64,000 nucleotides of DNA from Sphingopyxis sp. DBS4 (GCF_024628865.1 NZ_CP102384.1:2615001-2679000); one strand, 5' to 3'. Positions 1-7,660 are shown, counted from the first letter of the stretch. Notes: generated by a model not told the origin, from the letters alone. Translations and numbers: made by a program.

Positions 1-542
1 GCGAGCCATTGCGGATCGGCCTGCCCCGGATCGGCGAGCAGCTTGCCGCGCGCGCGCAGCGCCGCTTCGTAGCGGTTGCTGTGCTGCGCGTGGCGCGGGT
101 CGAGCGCGAGAACGAGGCGATCGAGGAAACGCCGCCGGTTGCCCGCGCTCTCGACGAACAGCCGGTCCATCGCCGGGGTCAACCACAGGATCGCGATCCA
201 CTCGCCGAGCGAAGCCGCCGCGGCCGGTGCGCCGTTGATCCGCACGATCCGCCGTCCCGGATGCGCGGGCTCAATCCCCGTCCCCAGCGCCACCGGCGGC
301 AGGTCGGCCCCGGCGAGAACCTCGGCGAAAATGGCGAAGCCGCCGTTCGCGCCATCGCGCACCATGTCGGACAGTGGCGCGCGGCGCAGCCCGCGGCCGG
401 GCGCGAGCAGCGAGATCGCTTCCAATATGTTCGTCTTGCCCGCGCCATTGTCGCCGTGCAGCGCCACCAGCCCCGCCCCCGCCGCCATGTCCGCGCCGGC
501 ATGATTGCGAAAATCGGTCAGCGAAAGGCGGGTCAGCGTCAT
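1..542 (-). CDS. recF: RecF, DNA replication and repair ATPase (5' part; runs off the left edge)
   Basis: RecF loads RecA at single-strand gaps and is an SMC-like ABC ATPase. The first 180 codons are visible. The reading frame opens with [14 protein letters not shown], which is the usual RecF N-terminus, and has a Walker A loop GDNGAGKT at residues 30-37. A later segment, [10 protein letters not shown], is also typical of RecF. The C-terminal half, with the signature and Walker B motifs, lies outside the window. The gene is transcribed away from the mobile island to its right, and its upstream region carries the REP-like site in which the Cas1 element sits. The family call is secure; only completeness is unknown. 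Confidence 0.93.
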   Translation of the reverse strand, partial: MTLTRLSLTDFRNHAGADMAAGAGLVALHGDNGAGKTNILEAISLLAPGRGLRRAPLSDMVRDGANGGFAIFAEVLAGADLPPVALGTGIEPAHPGRRIVRINGAPAAAASLGEWIAILWLTPAMDRLFVESAGNRRRFLDRLVLALDPRHAQHSNRYEAALRARGKLLADPGQADPQWL

Positions 543-599
543 GCCCGATTGCGACTACCGCACGTATCGACCCCGCGCCAGTCTTCAACAGTCTCGTCA

Positions 600-618
600 C
601 CCCGGACTTCATCCGGGG
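600..618 (+). repeat. Left copy of the 19-bp target-site duplication of the Cas1 element
   Basis: CCCCGGACTTCATCCGGGG, identical to the copy at 6266-6284 and in the same orientation. The centre CTTCA is not palindromic, so orientation can be judged. The flanking GGTATAGTGAT termini are inverted while this core is direct. Two independent inverted copies of one extended repeat would not give that arrangement. Confidence 0.75.
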
Positions 619-742
619 GGTATAGTGATTGCCGCCGGAATTATCGCTGCTGACCACACCGTCTCGGCAAACCTCGTTCGGCGGCACCCGAATCGCTCAT
701 TTCTTGAGCGTGACGTGACCCCCAGCTTTCCTCCAGCTGAGA

Positions 743-1651
743 TTAGAGCCGGGCGGTTGTTTTGCGCATCAGCGCGGTTGAAGCAATGGGCTGCGTAGCG
801 GAGCCCGGAGGGCGTAGCGAAGCAGGCCATTGCTTATTCAGTTCAGCGGCGAACGCCGCCGGGGTTGCGTAGCCAAGGGACGAGTGTGGTCTCTCCCGGT
901 TGTAATCCTCGACCCAGGCAGCGATCTCGACCCGAGCATGGGCAAGACTCATGAACAGGGTCTCATTCAGCAGCTCGTCGCGCATGCGACCGTTAAAGCT
1001 TTCCACGTAGCCGTTCTGCATCGGCTTGCCCGGGGCGATGTAATGCCACTCCACGCCGCTCTGGCCGCACCATGCGAGCACGGCATTGCTGGTGAGCTCG
1101 GTGCCATTATCGCTGACGATCATCCCCGGCTTGCCGCGCTGTGCGATCAGCTCGGTCAGCTCGCGCACGACACGGCGCCCCGAGATCGAGGTGTCGGGCA
1201 CCGCTGCCAGGCACTCCCGGGTCACGTCATCGACCACGTTGAGAACGCGGAATCGCCTGCCCGACGCCATCTGGTCATGAACGAAGTCGAGGCTCCAGCG
1301 CTGGTTCGCCAGTGCCAGCACCGGAGCAGGTGCCCTCGTGCCGACAGCACGCTTGCGGCTGCGTCGCCGCCTCACCGCCAGACCTTCTTCCTTGTAGAGC
1401 CGCTGGGTCTTCTTCCGGTTGATCATCACGCCTTCCCGGCGCAGCAGGATATGCAAACGGCGATAGCCGAACCGTCGACGCTGGTTGGCCAGCCCGCGCA
1501 GCTTCTCGCGCAGAGCAGTGTCATCGTCCCGGGTGGAACGATAGCGCACGCTCTTGCGATCGGCATCGATGACACGGCACGCCCGCCGTTCGCTCATCCC
1601 GTGGCACGCCTGCAGATGAGCGACAGCTTCCCGCTTCGCGGCGGGCGTCAA
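743..1651 (-). CDS. IS3-family transposase OrfB (DDE integrase core)
   Basis: 302 residues with an rve-type integrase core. The catalytic triad is visible as D122 (LDFVHD), D181 (VSDNGTEL) and E217 ([13 protein letters not shown]). A C-terminal [12 protein letters not shown] motif is characteristic of the family. The N-terminus holds the HTH_21-like region with [12 protein letters not shown]. It overlaps the end of orfA by 4 bp. The full transposase is probably made by -1 frameshifting from orfA. It looks intact. Confidence 0.93.
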   Translation of the reverse strand: MTPAAKREAVAHLQACHGMSERRACRVIDADRKSVRYRSTRDDDTALREKLRGLANQRRRFGYRRLHILLRREGVMINRKKTQRLYKEEGLAVRRRRSRKRAVGTRAPAPVLALANQRWSLDFVHDQMASGRRFRVLNVVDDVTRECLAAVPDTSISGRRVVRELTELIAQRGKPGMIVSDNGTELTSNAVLAWCGQSGVEWHYIAPGKPMQNGYVESFNGRMRDELLNETLFMSLAHARVEIAAWVEDYNRERPHSSLGYATPAAFAAELNKQWPASLRPPGSATQPIASTALMRKTTARL

Positions 1652-1914
1652 AACTTTTTTGCCAGAAGATCCTTCAACGCAGCCTGGTCCAGCATTGCAT
1701 CGGCCAGAAGCCGCTTGAGCCTGGCGTTCTCGCTCTCGAGCTCTCGCAGGCGCCGGGCCTCGGATACCTCTAGGCCGCCATACTTGGCCTTCCAGTTATA
1801 GATCGTCGCTTCAGACACACCGTGCCGCCGGGCGAGATCAGCGGTCTTCGCGCCCGCTTCTGCCTCCTTCAGCACCCCAATGATCTGCTCTTCTGAAAAC
1901 CTTGCACGCTTCAT
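1648..1914 (-). CDS. IS3-family transposase OrfA (HTH)
   Basis: 88 residues: an HTH_Tnp_1 domain ([14 protein letters not shown], then [17 protein letters not shown]) followed by a leucine-zipper-like coiled coil ([19 protein letters not shown]). It binds the IS termini. Near its 3' end the minus strand reads GCA AAA AAG TTT TGA, a classical A-AAA-AAG slippery site that would shift ribosomes into orfB. Confidence 0.92.
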   Translation of the reverse strand: MKRARFSEEQIIGVLKEAEAGAKTADLARRHGVSEATIYNWKAKYGGLEVSEARRLRELESENARLKRLLADAMLDQAALKDLLAKKF

Positions 1915-1977
1915 CGTCTGTCCTTCCTTCAGGCCAGACTCTAATCGTTCGTGGAGGAAAATCAGGGGGTCACGTCA

Positions 1978-2098
1978 ATCGGACTGGCGCTTCGTTGGCG
2001 CGCGCATGGCCTCGCGCCTGTGACCGGCTCAAACCGCGCTTGGCCGCATTGGCAATGCGGCGCCGATATTCTGCACGAAAATCTCGTGTTCTGGCCAC
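1978..2098 (-). pseudogene. Small gene fragment cut by IS no. 1 (5' part only)
   Basis: A GTG start preceded by GGGAG opens a frame beginning VARTRDFRAEYRRR and containing RGLSRSQARGHAR. I recall this pattern from short uncharacterised proteins carried by alphaproteobacterial plasmids and islands. The frame runs into the IS terminus at 1977 after about 40 codons. If the IS and one 4-bp duplicate were removed, the frame would resume on the left side (RFGCRRTRFAETVW) and stop inside the REP sequence near 609. The 3' reconstruction is uncertain. Confidence 0.5.
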
Positions 2099-2211
2099 GT
2101 TAGACTCCCTACTTCGCAGCGAATCATTCGCTGCACTTCTGGGAGCTTGCGGCCGTTGCCGGGGCCGTTAGGAGAGTCCGAAATTGCTCAAATGATTATG
2201 GTCTGTTTCGA

Positions 2212-2817
2212 TCAGGTGAACAGATCGGGATGCGTCCTGCGATGACGCCGGATTGTGCTTTCGCCAATTCTGCATTTGCCGGGAAATTGCGCCGGAAACA
2301 TCGTCGCCGCCATTTCCTGAATCTCGATGTTTTGCGTCGATTTAGGCACGTTTAGAAAATTGGGATTTGCCGATTTCAAAGCGTCCCATGCAACTTTCGC
2401 TATCATTATCAGGGTGGGACGACCCGAAGAGTTTGCCTTCGATGCTTCCAAAGGATTTGCAGGCGGCGCACGGCAAATTCGGACATCGCGGAATTCACGG
2501 CCCAAGCCCCCTATTGCCGAATTAACGGCATCAATTTCCAATTCTGCCGACAAGAACAGATTTTGGGGAATTTCTCGAATATCGAGAGAATTGTCATCCG
2601 GTGAAATGCCCAAAGCGATGAATTCGCCGTCTGCTAAGGCATCCGTCAATATTCCAAGCCGCTCGCGTTCCAGCCACTTTGATCGAGCAGGCGATTGACC
2701 GCTATCGCGATATTTTTCCCGATGTTCATGGCCCGCCGATTCCCACGCGGCAAAGGCCACGTCATCAGCGTTTTGCCAATTGGTCCTGAGCGGAGAATTA
2801 GGGTCGAATATGTGCAT
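2212..2817 (-). CDS. Hypothetical protein, possible C-terminal HTH
   Basis: 201 residues, divergent from cas1 with only 63 bp between the starts, so the two genes share a promoter region. I do not recognise the family. The last about 30 residues (GESTIRRHRRTHPDLF) look like the recognition-helix part of a resolvase/homeodomain-type HTH. The central part (SSGRPTLIMIAKVAWDAL) is otherwise unremarkable. No membrane segment or signal peptide is visible. Codon use is AT-richer than in the core genes, as for cas1. Its position suggests a regulator or accessory DNA-binding factor of the Cas1 element, but this is inference from context. Confidence 0.65.
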   Translation of the reverse strand: MHIFDPNSPLRTNWQNADDVAFAAWESAGHEHREKYRDSGQSPARSKWLERERLGILTDALADGEFIALGISPDDNSLDIREIPQNLFLSAELEIDAVNSAIGGLGREFRDVRICRAPPANPLEASKANSSGRPTLIMIAKVAWDALKSANPNFLNVPKSTQNIEIQEMAATMFPAQFPGKCRIGESTIRRHRRTHPDLFT

Positions 2818-2880
2818 TTAACGCCCAGAAAACAGGTTAATTCCAGCGACAATTACACGCGATTCTGCTAAAAATCGTGA

Positions 2881-3945
2881 ATGCTATATGCCGCCAATAT
2901 TCACGCCCGCGACGTTGCCGACGAATGGGCAATTCGCGCCGAAAACTGGCTTGCCGAATTGGAGGAATTGCAAAAGCCGCGACGGCTTCGCGAACGCAAT
3001 TCCAATTCGCTGATATTGGCCGGTCACGGCAATTCCCTTCGCGTCGAAAAAGGCGCGCTGATTATCAAACATGGGTTCACCCATTATCCCCAAAAGCAGG
3101 AATGCCGTCGCTATTTCAAAGGCGATTTGGAATTGCCGCGTATCATTGTCCTTTTGGACGGCAGCGGCTCGCTATCCTTCGACGTGCTGGATTGGCTGGC
3201 CGAGCAATCCATTGCGCTCGCCCGGATCAAGGCTTCCGGCGACGTGGCAATTGTGGCGAGCGGCGATGGCTTTGCTGCGGATCAAACCAAGATCGACTGG
3301 CAACGCGAAACATTGGCCTGCCCGAAACGGCGCATGGCGTTCGTGCAAGATTTGATCGCGGGGAAGCTGAGGAACAGCATCGCCACCCTTTCGGGGCATT
3401 TGCCGCAAACCGTGGATACCGATGCCGCTATCGCGAGGGCCGAACGCGGGATTGCGGAGCTTGGGAGGCCACTGGACGATTTACAGCAGGTGCGAGCGAT
3501 TGAGGGCGAATGCGCCTCGCTCTATTTTCGCGCTTGGCGGCACCTGCGTCCGCAATGGAAAATCTCGAAACGATATCCGGTGCCGGATAGCTGGCTGACC
3601 TATCGGGGTCGCAGTTCGGTCCACGAATGCAAACCGGAAAATCGCCGCGCTACCGACCCGATTAACGCCATGCTCAACTATGGCTATGCGGTCATACACA
3701 GCAAATTGCAGGTCATAGCCATCGCCGATGGCTACAGCCCGCTTCTCGGCATCATGCACCGGCAAAAGCGAACCAGCGTCAGCTATATTCTCGACATGCT
3801 GGAACCGGAACGCCCTCGCGTTGACGCCGCCATATTGGATTTTGTGCAATCCCGCACGTTCACCGGGGCCGATTTCATCTTGCGCAAAGATGGTGCTTGC
3901 CGCCTGTCGCCACAGCTAGCACGGGTTGTGGCCCAGTTGGTCTAG
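2881..3945 (+). CDS. Solitary Cas1-family integrase (casposase-like)
   Basis: 354 residues, close to normal Cas1 length. The N-terminal beta domain spans about 43-125, with LILAGHGNSLRVEKGALI and GSGSLSFDVLDWLAEQ. The alpha-helical catalytic domain follows. All expected active-site positions are present: E208 in IEGECASLYF, H293 in LLGIMH, and D305 and E308 in ILDMLEPERPRVD. The conserved DPINAMLNYGYAV segment lies at 259-271. No cas2, effector genes or CRISPR array were seen nearby. Known Cas1 proteins integrate DNA at repeats, and casposases move whole transposons. The terminal inverted repeats and direct repeat around this island suggest the second role. The gene ends 4 bp into the convergent XRE gene. 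No strong ribosome-binding site is visible, so the exact start is less certain than the family. Confidence 0.88.
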   Translation: MLYAANIHARDVADEWAIRAENWLAELEELQKPRRLRERNSNSLILAGHGNSLRVEKGALIIKHGFTHYPQKQECRRYFKGDLELPRIIVLLDGSGSLSFDVLDWLAEQSIALARIKASGDVAIVASGDGFAADQTKIDWQRETLACPKRRMAFVQDLIAGKLRNSIATLSGHLPQTVDTDAAIARAERGIAELGRPLDDLQQVRAIEGECASLYFRAWRHLRPQWKISKRYPVPDSWLTYRGRSSVHECKPENRRATDPINAMLNYGYAVIHSKLQVIAIADGYSPLLGIMHRQKRTSVSYILDMLEPERPRVDAAILDFVQSRTFTGADFILRKDGACRLSPQLARVVAQLV

Positions 3946-4208
3946 CTGGCGGGCTTCCGACCGGGCCGCAATCCCTTTTGCTGGCCAGCGTCATTCACCG
4001 GCTGGAAAAATTCGAGCAATTCGATGCCCAATATGCGGGCGATTTTCTCCAGCGTATCGACGCTCGGATTTTCCTCCCCGCGTTCGATGCCGCCGAGATA
4101 GGAGCGATCAACGCCAGCATCGAAGGCAAGCTGCTCTTGCGAAACAGCTTGGGCAACGCGAACGCGCTTCAAGTTTTGCCCGACAAGTTTCCGCCCTTGC
4201 ATGGGCAT
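3942..4208 (-). CDS. XRE-family transcriptional regulator
   Basis: 88 residues with a single lambda-repressor-type HTH (about 10-65): QNLKRVRVAQAVSQEQLAFD, then RSYLGGIERGEENPS, then TLEKIARILGI. It is convergent with cas1 and the stop codons overlap by 4 bp. Its upstream region faces the lipoprotein gene. It probably controls genes of the Cas1 element, as small Cro/C-type regulators often do in mobile elements; the target is not known. Confidence 0.9.
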   Translation of the reverse strand: MPMQGRKLVGQNLKRVRVAQAVSQEQLAFDAGVDRSYLGGIERGEENPSVDTLEKIARILGIELLEFFQPVNDAGQQKGLRPGRKPAS

Positions 4209-4306
4209 GATGGACAGTATTTGAAGGATATAAAACCACTGGATATATCCATCATATTAAGGTTTTCCCGCTAATTCCGACTGATCGAATGGCAGCGGAG
4301 GTGCGC

Positions 4307-4756
4307 ATGTTTCGGCAATTTTTTCCGGTCGCTTTTGGCTTGATGCTGGCAGGGTGCGGCATATCGGAACCAGACTATTCCGGTTCCTATGTGGGCGGTG
4401 ACGAGAACGCCCTTATCCAGTTGCAGATTGTCGAAGCGAGCGGCGGGAATATCAACGGCAGCGTCACCGCATCCCTGCTAGATTACAACGCCGGGAAATT
4501 GAAGCAGACGACAAAAGCAATCACTGGCGTTCGCCGGGGCGAGCAATTCAGCTTGCTTGCGCATCACAATGAATTCGGGGCAGCGGATGCGCCGCTATCT
4601 CTCGAAGCTGAGGGCAATTCCCTGATTCTTAAAGTTCCAGCCACCGGCCAGATAATCGAATTGGCTTCTATGGACCAAAATCAATACCGGGATCGGCTCA
4701 CCAAATTTGCCAGCGCCCTAAATGCTAACGACGTTGGTTTGCTCCCCGACGATTGA
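4307..4756 (+). CDS. Small lipoprotein of unknown function
   Basis: 149 residues from the ATG preceded by GGAGG; an upstream in-frame ATG at 4289 lacks a site and would spoil the signal peptide. The N-terminus MFRQFFPVAFGLMLAGCG is a lipoprotein signal with lipobox LAGC, so the protein should be anchored to a membrane through the cysteine. The remainder is soluble and beta-rich in appearance, with no motif I recognise. It lies between the XRE regulator and the nuclease inside the Cas1 element. Confidence 0.7.
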   Translation: MFRQFFPVAFGLMLAGCGISEPDYSGSYVGGDENALIQLQIVEASGGNINGSVTASLLDYNAGKLKQTTKAITGVRRGEQFSLLAHHNEFGAADAPLSLEAEGNSLILKVPATGQIIELASMDQNQYRDRLTKFASALNANDVGLLPDD

Positions 4757-4866
4757 AATTATCTCCGGGCGACACTTGCAGCGCAGGCAATTCGCAATGA
4801 TACTGATTGGCCGGATAAGCTGTCCGAACCCATCACCATGATAAACAGCGGGCCGAAGATTCTCTC

Positions 4867-6150
4867 ATGACTGAAATAGTCCAACACCCCAGCCATGCCG
4901 ATCTGGAAAACCTATTTGTTAATAACACCGACATCGATCGCCTAGAAATATATCTCAATCGCTTCAACCCTATTCGTGTCATGCGGATGGAAAGTATGGA
5001 GGTCCGCCATTCGAATATTCTCGGCTGGCTGCTCGATCCATCGGAAACGCATGGCCTAGGTGACCGCTTTTTGAGGGCATTCCTAGCTGAAGCTATGAAG
5101 GGCGAGAGTGCAAAAGGCTGTCCGACTGCAATCGATATCGTCCAAGCTGATCTTCGCGACATGGAGGTGCGTCGCGAATGGCAGCACATTGACCTCTTCC
5201 TACTTTCCCGCCGGAACAACTGGGCCTTCATAGTCGAGAATAAATTCCATTCGTCCCAGCATAGCGGACAGCTTGCGAGATACGTTGAAAAGGTCAGGAC
5301 TGCATTCGAACCGGAAGAAGGGCGGCTGGACATCAAGGGGATATTCCTGACCCTGCACGATGAAGACCCCGAAGATGCCAGCTATGCGTCAATCGGGTAT
5401 GATGCAATCTGCGACCTGCTGCCTCGCGTAATAGATGCAGAGGGGCAGTCCCTCGCACAACAAGTTCGAATTTTTATCGAACACTATATCGAAATTATCA
5501 GAGAGGCGGCGGGCATGAGTGAAGAACGGGACCAGATGGAACAGTTAGCCCGTTCGCTATACCGCCAACACCGCAAAGTTCTTGATTTTATATGGGATTA
5601 TGGATCATCGACAAACTTCCTACTCGCCCGCGATGAAGTTTTCGGAGATGACTGGGGCGATGGGGCCGTAGTCAAAGCCGGAAAAATCAGCCTCGTTAGC
5701 TTTTGGAGCGGCGGGGAGCAGTTTAGTTTCCTGCCATTGAATTGGTATGAAGCACTTAGCAAAAATGGGCATTCTTGGACCGGATGCGAAAATTGGTGGT
5801 CGGGTTATCCGCTGATCTGCTGGATGCAGCTATTTCAGAGCGATAAAGGAACGGAAGGCTCCGTGCGCTTGGTCGCCGAGATTGGTCCTCTTCAGAATTT
5901 TGAATTGCGAAAAAAGCTGATCGAAGCAATTCAAGCCGTCGCGGCAGAAAAGGGAATACCGCAAATTCGGTTTCAAAAAACCGCGTCCAATGAAGGGAAA
6001 AAATACTCAAAATTCTTGAAGGACAATAGCATATCTATCAATGATGTTCAGGACGTCGAAGAGATAAGTAAGGCTATATCTAGGCTTCTAAAGAATTTCG
6101 TTCCATGTTTTGATGCTGTTTCGTTAGCCTTGGATGACTTTACCAACTGA
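4867..6150 (+). CDS. PD-(D/E)XK nuclease-superfamily protein
   Basis: 427 residues. The N-terminal 140 residues match the PDDEXK_4-type pattern. E45 lies in MEVRHSNILGWLLDP, D109 in HIDLFLL, E124 and K126 in FIVENKF, and Q135 in SGQLARYV; these are the metal-binding and catalytic positions of the superfamily. The C-terminal half is soluble and unassigned. Such proteins are common cargo of islands and some restrict foreign DNA. It is the last gene before the right terminus of the Cas1 element, 105 bp away. A role in host defence or in processing element DNA is inference. Confidence 0.8.
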   Translation: MTEIVQHPSHADLENLFVNNTDIDRLEIYLNRFNPIRVMRMESMEVRHSNILGWLLDPSETHGLGDRFLRAFLAEAMKGESAKGCPTAIDIVQADLRDMEVRREWQHIDLFLLSRRNNWAFIVENKFHSSQHSGQLARYVEKVRTAFEPEEGRLDIKGIFLTLHDEDPEDASYASIGYDAICDLLPRVIDAEGQSLAQQVRIFIEHYIEIIREAAGMSEERDQMEQLARSLYRQHRKVLDFIWDYGSSTNFLLARDEVFGDDWGDGAVVKAGKISLVSFWSGGEQFSFLPLNWYEALSKNGHSWTGCENWWSGYPLICWMQLFQSDKGTEGSVRLVAEIGPLQNFELRKKLIEAIQAVAAEKGIPQIRFQKTASNEGKKYSKFLKDNSISINDVQDVEEISKAISRLLKNFVPCFDAVSLALDDFTN

Positions 6151-6265
6151 CGAGCGAAAGCTGGAACGCACATGCGCCTTCCCACGGATGGCGGCAATCT
6201 CTCGCTTCCAGCCGAAATCCTGATCTGTGGTCATCCGAATAATTTATTCCCACGATCACTATACC

Positions 6266-6284
6266 CCCCGGACTTCATCCGGGG
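6266..6284 (+). repeat. Right copy of the 19-bp target-site duplication of the Cas1 element
   Basis: Same 19 bases as at 600-618. To its right the sequence continues TCCCGCTCAGCG and then a second hairpin arm up to about 6350, as expected for the remaining half of the interrupted REP-like element. Confidence 0.75.
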
Positions 6285-6352
6285 TCCCGCTCAGCGACGG
6301 GGACAAGCGGGACCCCGGATCAAGCCTGTCCTGAGCTTGTCCAAGAGTCCGG
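6285..6352. repeat. Remaining half of the REP-like hairpin interrupted by the Cas1 element
   Basis: TCCCGCTCAGCGACGGGG is followed by AAGCGGGACCCCGGATCAAG and further complementary arms, a typical dispersed hairpin repeat. With the 19-bp direct repeat it forms the presumed pre-insertion site. Confidence 0.6.
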
Positions 6353-6467
6353 GTACCGATATTGTAAATTTCCCATAATCGGCAATTTTCACCATATCAC
6401 CGCAAAAATCTCGTTGAAATAAAATATCCGAACCCAAAAAACCCCGGTTAACCGCCAATGAATGAAA

Positions 6468-6485
6468 TTGGCACGCCTCCTGCAT
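6468..6485 (+). promoter_or_regulatory. Sigma-54 (-24/-12) promoter of the psp-like genes
   Basis: TTGGCACGCCTCCTGCAT matches TGGCACG-N4-TTGC except for one base. The GG and GC elements are 12 bp apart, the diagnostic spacing for RpoN. Transcription would start near 6495, about 45 bp before the first start codon. Phage-shock genes are classically RpoN dependent, which fits the PspC protein downstream. Confidence 0.75.
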
Positions 6486-6540
6486 TACATCGGGCATCCA
6501 CCGGATGGCCCGGCGGACCCATATAGGAAGGACAAGATCA

Positions 6541-6669
6541 TGGCCCATTTCAACGTCGACTCGCTCAAGAGCTACGCCATCGCGGCGGTTGCTTCGCTCT
6601 ATTGCTCGATGCTGTTCCTCGCCGCTGTCGGCCCGAACGCTGCGCATTTCAGTGGGCTGGTCGCCTGAC
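6541..6669 (+). CDS. 42-residue single-pass membrane peptide
   Basis: The start is the ATG preceded by AGGAAGGA; a longer upstream frame lacks a site. MAHFNVDSLKSYAIAAVAS begins a short protein with one hydrophobic segment (about 11-31), ending AAHFSGLVA. It is the first gene after the sigma-54 promoter and lies 57 bp upstream of the PspC-domain gene. Its job is unknown; position suggests an envelope-stress accessory peptide. Real expression is plausible because of promoter, site and spacing. Confidence 0.6.
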
Positions 6670-6726
6670 CAGCCCCGAAAGGCCACCAAGAACGCCGGCC
6701 GTCCGGCCGGGATCGAAAGGAAAGAC

Positions 6727-6906
6727 ATGAACCAGGGTTTTCGCAAGAATCGTCGCAGCGGGATGATCTTCGGCGTGTGCGCCGGGATGGCCGACCAGTT
6801 CGGCATCGACGTCTTGTGGACGCGCGTCGCTTTCGTCGCCCTGACATTGCTGGGCTTCGGCCTGCCGCTGCTGCTGTACCTCGCCGTCGCGATCCTCGCG
6901 CCCTAG
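6727..6906 (+). CDS. PspC-domain membrane protein
   Basis: 59 residues, almost entirely one PspC domain. FRKNRRSGMIFGVCAGMADQ is the domain's opening, followed by a transmembrane segment (about 29-57) ending in LYLAVAILAP. PspC proteins sense or relay inner-membrane stress. A site GAAAGGAAAG precedes the start. It is followed by a strong terminator. No PspA, PspB or PspF homologue lies in the window. Confidence 0.85.
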   Translation: MNQGFRKNRRSGMIFGVCAGMADQFGIDVLWTRVAFVALTLLGFGLPLLLYLAVAILAP

Positions 6907-6969
6907 GACAGCGAAGGGCCGGCGGCCGCAAAGGCCCATCGCGCCGGCCCGCATATTCCCCAAAGAACC

Positions 6970-7006
6970 AAGGGCCCGCCGGCCATGCCGGTGGGCCTTT
7001 TATTTT
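6970..7006 (+). terminator. Rho-independent terminator after the pspC-like gene
   Basis: A GC-rich hairpin (GGGCCCGCCGGC, short loop, GCCGGTGGGCC) is followed by TTTTATTTT. Confidence 0.8.
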
Positions 7007-7031
7007 GTCGAGCTACTATCTTTTATCGCGC

Positions 7032-7113
7032 CACTATTTCGTCATTCCCGCGAAAGCGGGAACCCAGAGCGTGCGTCGGCTGATCCCACACTGGGTTCCC
7101 GCTTTCGCGGGAA
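7032..7113. repeat. REP-like double hairpin, left part (split by the 15-kb element)
   Basis: CGTCATTCCCGCGAAAGCGG starts the first hairpin, and TTCCCGCTTTCGCGGGAA (7096-7113) is the second. In the intact copy at 54,712-54,785 the second hairpin continues into TGACGAAG; here it runs into ACACCGATGTTATAAC of the integrated element. The missing TGACGAAG is found 15 kb away at 22,128. Confidence 0.85.
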
Positions 7114-7131
7114 CACCGATGTTATAACTCG
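7104..7131. other. attL of the 15-kb serine-recombinase element
   Basis: The chromosomal half is the palindromic hairpin centred on the dinucleotide TT at 7104-7105. The element half is the arm ACACCGATGTTATAACTCG (7113-7131). TTCGCGGGAA (7104-7113) is repeated at 22,118-22,127. Both the symmetry of the hairpin and the symmetry of the rebuilt attP place the crossover at the same TT. Confidence 0.75.
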
Positions 7132-7423
7132 CTGAAGGTTGTTATTTGAACCTTGAGCAGTCCGCTGCTGCCTACACCCCCTTCCGGATATCGAAGAAGC
7201 CGACAATATTCGGATCGGTGGAGGAGTTGAGCGGAATAAGTGTAAGGGCGAGGGAGCCGATTTGGCGTATCCCGAAAAATCGATCCAATCTGGTCATAAT
7301 TCATTTGTTTTCAGAGGGGTGCGGCGATGTTCCGAATTGACGGTGGGAATAGCACCGGTACACATGCTCTAATACCTCGGAAGCACTGCTTTCATTCTGG
7401 CGAGTCGTTGGGGAGACGATTGC

Positions 7424-7660
7424 ATGGGGGCATTCAGGAATATAGCCAGCCCCGTAGCGTTTGCAGTCTTCATTGCCGGCTTGGCACCGCCTGCACTTGC
7501 GACAGAAACCATCACCTACACCTATGACGCCAAGGGCCGGTTGGTGAAGGTCGTGCGCACCGGCACGGTGAACAACAATGTCACCGCCGAATATACCCAT
7601 GACAAGGCCGACAACCGCACCCGGCTGAAAGTGACCAACTCGCCCAATCCGCCGCCCTGA
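7424..7660 (+). CDS. Small secreted YD-repeat protein
   Basis: 78 residues with a Sec signal peptide (about 1-27, ending ALAT) and one RHS/YD repeat (ITYTYDAKGRLVKVV). The C-terminus is DKADNRTRLKVTNSPNPPP. GGGGAGA lies upstream of the start. It is the first gene of the left RHS locus. A copy of its last about 22 codons lies inverted at 17,176-17,243. The 300 bp between attL and this gene hold no other gene I can support. Confidence 0.7.
   Translation: MGAFRNIASPVAFAVFIAGLAPPALATETITYTYDAKGRLVKVVRTGTVNNNVTAEYTHDKADNRTRLKVTNSPNPPP

Larger units (their letters stand above)
711..1977 (-). mobile_element. IS3-family insertion sequence no. 1
   Basis: A roughly 1.27-kb element bounded by the 13-bp inverted repeat TGACGTGACCCCC at both ends. 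It carries overlapping orfA and orfB in the usual IS3 arrangement. The bases outside the ends are CGAT and CGCT (read on the minus strand), so any 4-bp target duplication has one mismatch. It lies inside the Cas1 element and interrupts a small gene whose start remains at 2098. Confidence 0.9.
619..6265. mobile_element. Cas1-encoding transposon (casposon-like) with inverted termini
   Basis: Both ends carry the inverted sequence GGTATAGTGAT (619-629 and, as its complement, 6255-6265). Weaker terminal similarity continues for about 37 bp and ends in a shared TGACC. Immediately outside each end is the same 19-bp sequence, CCCCGGACTTCATCCGGGG, in direct orientation. Removing the element and one copy restores an ordinary REP-like hairpin between recF and the psp genes. 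Cargo: a disrupted small gene holding an IS3 element, a possible DNA-binding protein, Cas1, an XRE regulator, a lipoprotein and a PD-(D/E)XK nuclease. Base composition is visibly lower in GC than in the neighbours. Because the target is nearly palindromic, the split between target duplication and terminal repeat is ambiguous: 19 bp with an 11-bp terminus, or 5 bp (CTTCA) with an 18-bp terminus. That Cas1 is the integrase is inference. Confidence 0.7.

Noticed and set aside
711..1977. Perfect target duplication of IS no. 1
   Set aside because: The flanks CGAT and CGCT differ at one base, so it can only be called possible.
1902..2171. 89-codon plus-strand open frame across the IS end
   Set aside because: It starts inside the IS and opposes the better-supported disrupted gene on the minus strand.
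619..6265. CRISPR array or other cas genes beside Cas1
   Set aside because: No series of spaced direct repeats and no cas2, cas4 or effector-like protein was seen within the island or its flanks.
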